Shown piece after piece: positions 6,339 through 7,451 of a DNA stretch of 7,451 nt. The notes beneath the pieces are model-generated. The model did no database searches, was not told where the DNA came from, and saw only the letters and a list, made by a program, of their open reading frames with translations. Source of the DNA: Thaumarchaeota archaeon S13 (GTDB lineage Archaea; Thermoproteota; Nitrososphaeria; Nitrososphaerales; Nitrosopumilaceae); NCBI GenBank assembly GCA_003724275.1, contig RHFA01000100.1:1-7451 (forward strand). The letters are read 5' to 3'. Numbering within the stretch: position 1 is the stretch's first letter; each line of letters opens with the position of its first letter. A program made the translations under genes and the position numbers.

Positions 6339-6586
6339 ATGATGTCAAGCTCCGTGCCTGTGAAACCAATGTAATGCAAGCAGGGGTGTTCTCCCCACCT
6401 GTCCATTATTTCGCCATGAGTGGACGCTTTTGCGTTACCTGCCTCTTGACGTGCTTTCCACGTGACCACGCCACCCCCCTGTAATTACACCCTAAAAACG
6501 ATTTCTTGACAGGGCGCGAAAATATGGGTAATTTTAGCAAATTAGGACACTTAATCCACCCGTACGGCGGTTCATGCCAAATGCAC

Positions 6587-6606
6587 CCCGATGATCGTCT
6601 ATCGGG
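6587..6606. repeat. Short inverted repeat, possible hairpin
   Basis: CCCGAT at 6587-6592 and ATCGGG at 6601-6606 form a perfect 6-bp stem around an 8-base loop. There is no following T-run on the plus strand beyond TTT and none on the minus strand, so it is not a clear terminator. Confidence 0.5.
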
Positions 6607-6719
6607 ATTTCTGAACAGGGGCAACGCCACTTATCAAAAATGGGTGGTCAGCGTTGCAAACGATTATCTATGGCGGGGGGAGGGGGACATGTACAACTGT
6701 GCCTAGAAAATTCTATGTG

Positions 6720-6737
6720 CAAAACTCACATAATATG
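6720..6737 (+). repeat. Imperfect direct repeat, copy 1
   Basis: CAAAACTCACATAATATG matches CAAAACTCGCACATATG at 6828-6844 apart from a GC insertion and a small AT-length difference. The copies start 108 bases apart in the stretch without a gene. A match this size could be chance in AT-rich DNA. Confidence 0.4.
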
Positions 6738-6827
6738 ATTGAAAACTTGCTAAACACTTTGCAAAGCTTCTACTCCGAAACTAAAGCCAGTTCAGATCTA
6801 CGGATCACCAGTGTGGTGTTTACGTTT

Positions 6828-6844
6828 CAAAACTCGCACATATG
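6828..6844 (+). repeat. Imperfect direct repeat, copy 2
   Basis: Partner of the copy at 6720-6737; both share CAAAACTC followed shortly by ACATA and ending TATG. The base after this copy does not continue the match. Confidence 0.4.
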
Positions 6845-6906
6845 CTTAGGTAGCAAGATGAGCATTACTATACAGGTATCAACAGCTAACACCTTTATGT
6901 CGAAAT

Positions 6907-7451
6907 TTAGTCAATAATTGTTTCTGGAGAAAATTTGTCAAGCCCAATTTTTTCTGGTTTCCAGATCTTCTGCTCAAATTCTTTGGGCAAAGATTCTATG
7001 AGCCGATCTGATTCGAGACTTACATAAACTAGTTTGTAGACGAACTTAATTACCTCTTCTCCAGTCATAAATTCTAGTGGATTGTTTACAATGCTGGATT
7101 CACTATTTACATTGCGGTTGTATTTGTAAACTAGCCATTCTATGGGGGTTCTTCCACCAACCTTATACTTGATCTTAGGAAGATTGTCAAACACTGTGGT
7201 TTTACCTTCACATATTGAAGTTTTATTATTGTTTACTCCAAACGCAATTTTTGTGAATTTTTTAGGAACGAATTTTGGTTTACCAAGTTTATCCATCCCG
7301 TGTTTTATGTGTGACTTATCGTCGTAGTTGAGGTGAAGATTAATCAATTTACGGCCTATTTCACAAAACCTTGTAAATGAGGGTGCCATGGGTATGTGTG
7401 GCAATTCTTTGCTAAGATTATTTCGAAATTTTTTTCTATAGCCTCTATGGT
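6907..7451 (-). CDS. Type ISP restriction-modification enzyme (COG4889-like), C-terminal end; runs off right edge
   Basis: An open minus-strand frame enters from the right edge and ends at TAA 6907-6909, giving about 181 residues. It matches from memory the conserved C-terminus of type ISP single-chain restriction-modification proteins (LlaGI/LlaBIII relatives, COG4889), which combine a nuclease, a Ski2/RecG-like helicase motor, an adenine methyltransferase and a target-recognition domain. Landmarks are FRNNLSKELPHIPMAPSF, CEIGRKLINLHLNYDD, KYKVGGRTPIEWLVYKY, SSIVNNPLEFM and VYVSLESDRLIESLP. The frame stays open past the TTG at 7404, so that is not the start; the nuclease, motor and methyltransferase must lie outside the window. 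Strong AT bias (15 of 60 bases G/C at 7201-7260) matches accessory or foreign DNA. Whether the whole gene is intact cannot be judged. Confidence 0.75.
   Translation of the reverse strand, partial: HRGYRKKFRNNLSKELPHIPMAPSFTRFCEIGRKLINLHLNYDDKSHIKHGMDKLGKPKFVPKKFTKIAFGVNNNKTSICEGKTTVFDNLPKIKYKVGGRTPIEWLVYKYNRNVNSESSIVNNPLEFMTGEEVIKFVYKLVYVSLESDRLIESLPKEFEQKIWKPEKIGLDKFSPETIID

Larger units (their letters stand above)
6339..6906. other. 568-base AT-rich stretch with no supportable gene
   Basis: It lies between the 5' end of the broken helicase and the 3' end of the type ISP gene. Short open frames occur on both strands (up to 87 codons), but none has recognisable motifs, a plausible start context or a partner. 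It holds several small inverted repeats (6449-6463, 6587-6606, 6806-6818), an imperfect direct repeat (6720-6737 and 6828-6844) and a G-rich run (6672-6686). I see no tRNA, no CRISPR-like spacing and no transposase remnant. Confidence 0.55.

Noticed and set aside
6506..6511. TTGACA resembling a bacterial -35 box
   Set aside because: No TATAAT-like box at about 17 bases, and the genes nearby are archaeal in type; likely chance.
6672..6686. G-rich run as a possible G-quadruplex
   Set aside because: Only two long G runs plus one GG; a standard four-run quadruplex is not clearly possible.
6406..6917. Short open frames of 66, 74 and 87 codons
   Set aside because: They overlap each other on both strands and lack recognisable motifs, convincing starts or conserved neighbours. 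They are retained only as possible decayed sequence.

Overview
The window reads as archaeal DNA, most likely from a Thaumarchaeota (Nitrosopumilales/Cenarchaeum-like) lineage. The evidence is a Hel308-type Ski2 helicase, an archaeal Trm112-like protein, a WecA/MraY-type membrane phosphoglycosyltransferase, and AT-rich TATA-like boxes placed about 25 bases before start codons with no room for a leader. Genes are tightly packed with ATGA-type overlaps. Lineage is inferred from family resemblance recalled without any search.

Layout. Positions 1-398 (minus) hold the start of a protein with tandem DUF5678-like repeats that runs off the left edge. Positions 399-617 are a divergent promoter region. 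Positions 618-2971 (plus) form a three-gene operon: branched-chain aminotransferase (ilvE), a degenerate Gfo/Idh/MocA-like protein, and a Trm112-like zinc-ribbon protein. It converges on a minus-strand operon at 2971-2968, where the two opposing stop codons share the palindrome CTAG. In its direction of transcription the minus operon is Hel308 helicase, then phosphoglycosyltransferase, then a 74-residue two-span membrane protein. The last two genes each overlap the gene before them by four bases.

The most striking feature is a sharp break near 5970-5980, inside the helicase gene. To the left the DNA is very GC-rich (41 of 60 bases G/C at 5881-5940). To the right it is AT-rich (21 of 60 at 6181-6240 and 15 of 60 at 7201-7260). 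At the same point the helicase changes frame and loses roughly 35-40 residues expected between motif Ia and the segment before DEIH. The right side supplies the Q motif, Walker A and motif Ia; the left side supplies everything after. This looks like two Hel308 genes from different genomes joined illegitimately, either as a cloning/assembly chimera or by recombination in the cell.

The AT-rich right arm has a 568-base stretch without a supportable gene (6339-6906), then the C-terminal end of a type ISP restriction-modification enzyme (COG4889-like) running off the right edge. I found no rRNA, tRNA, CRISPR array or insertion sequence. No complete new system is visible; the junction, the degenerate dehydrogenase in the ilvE operon, and the truncated defence gene are the items most worth following up.
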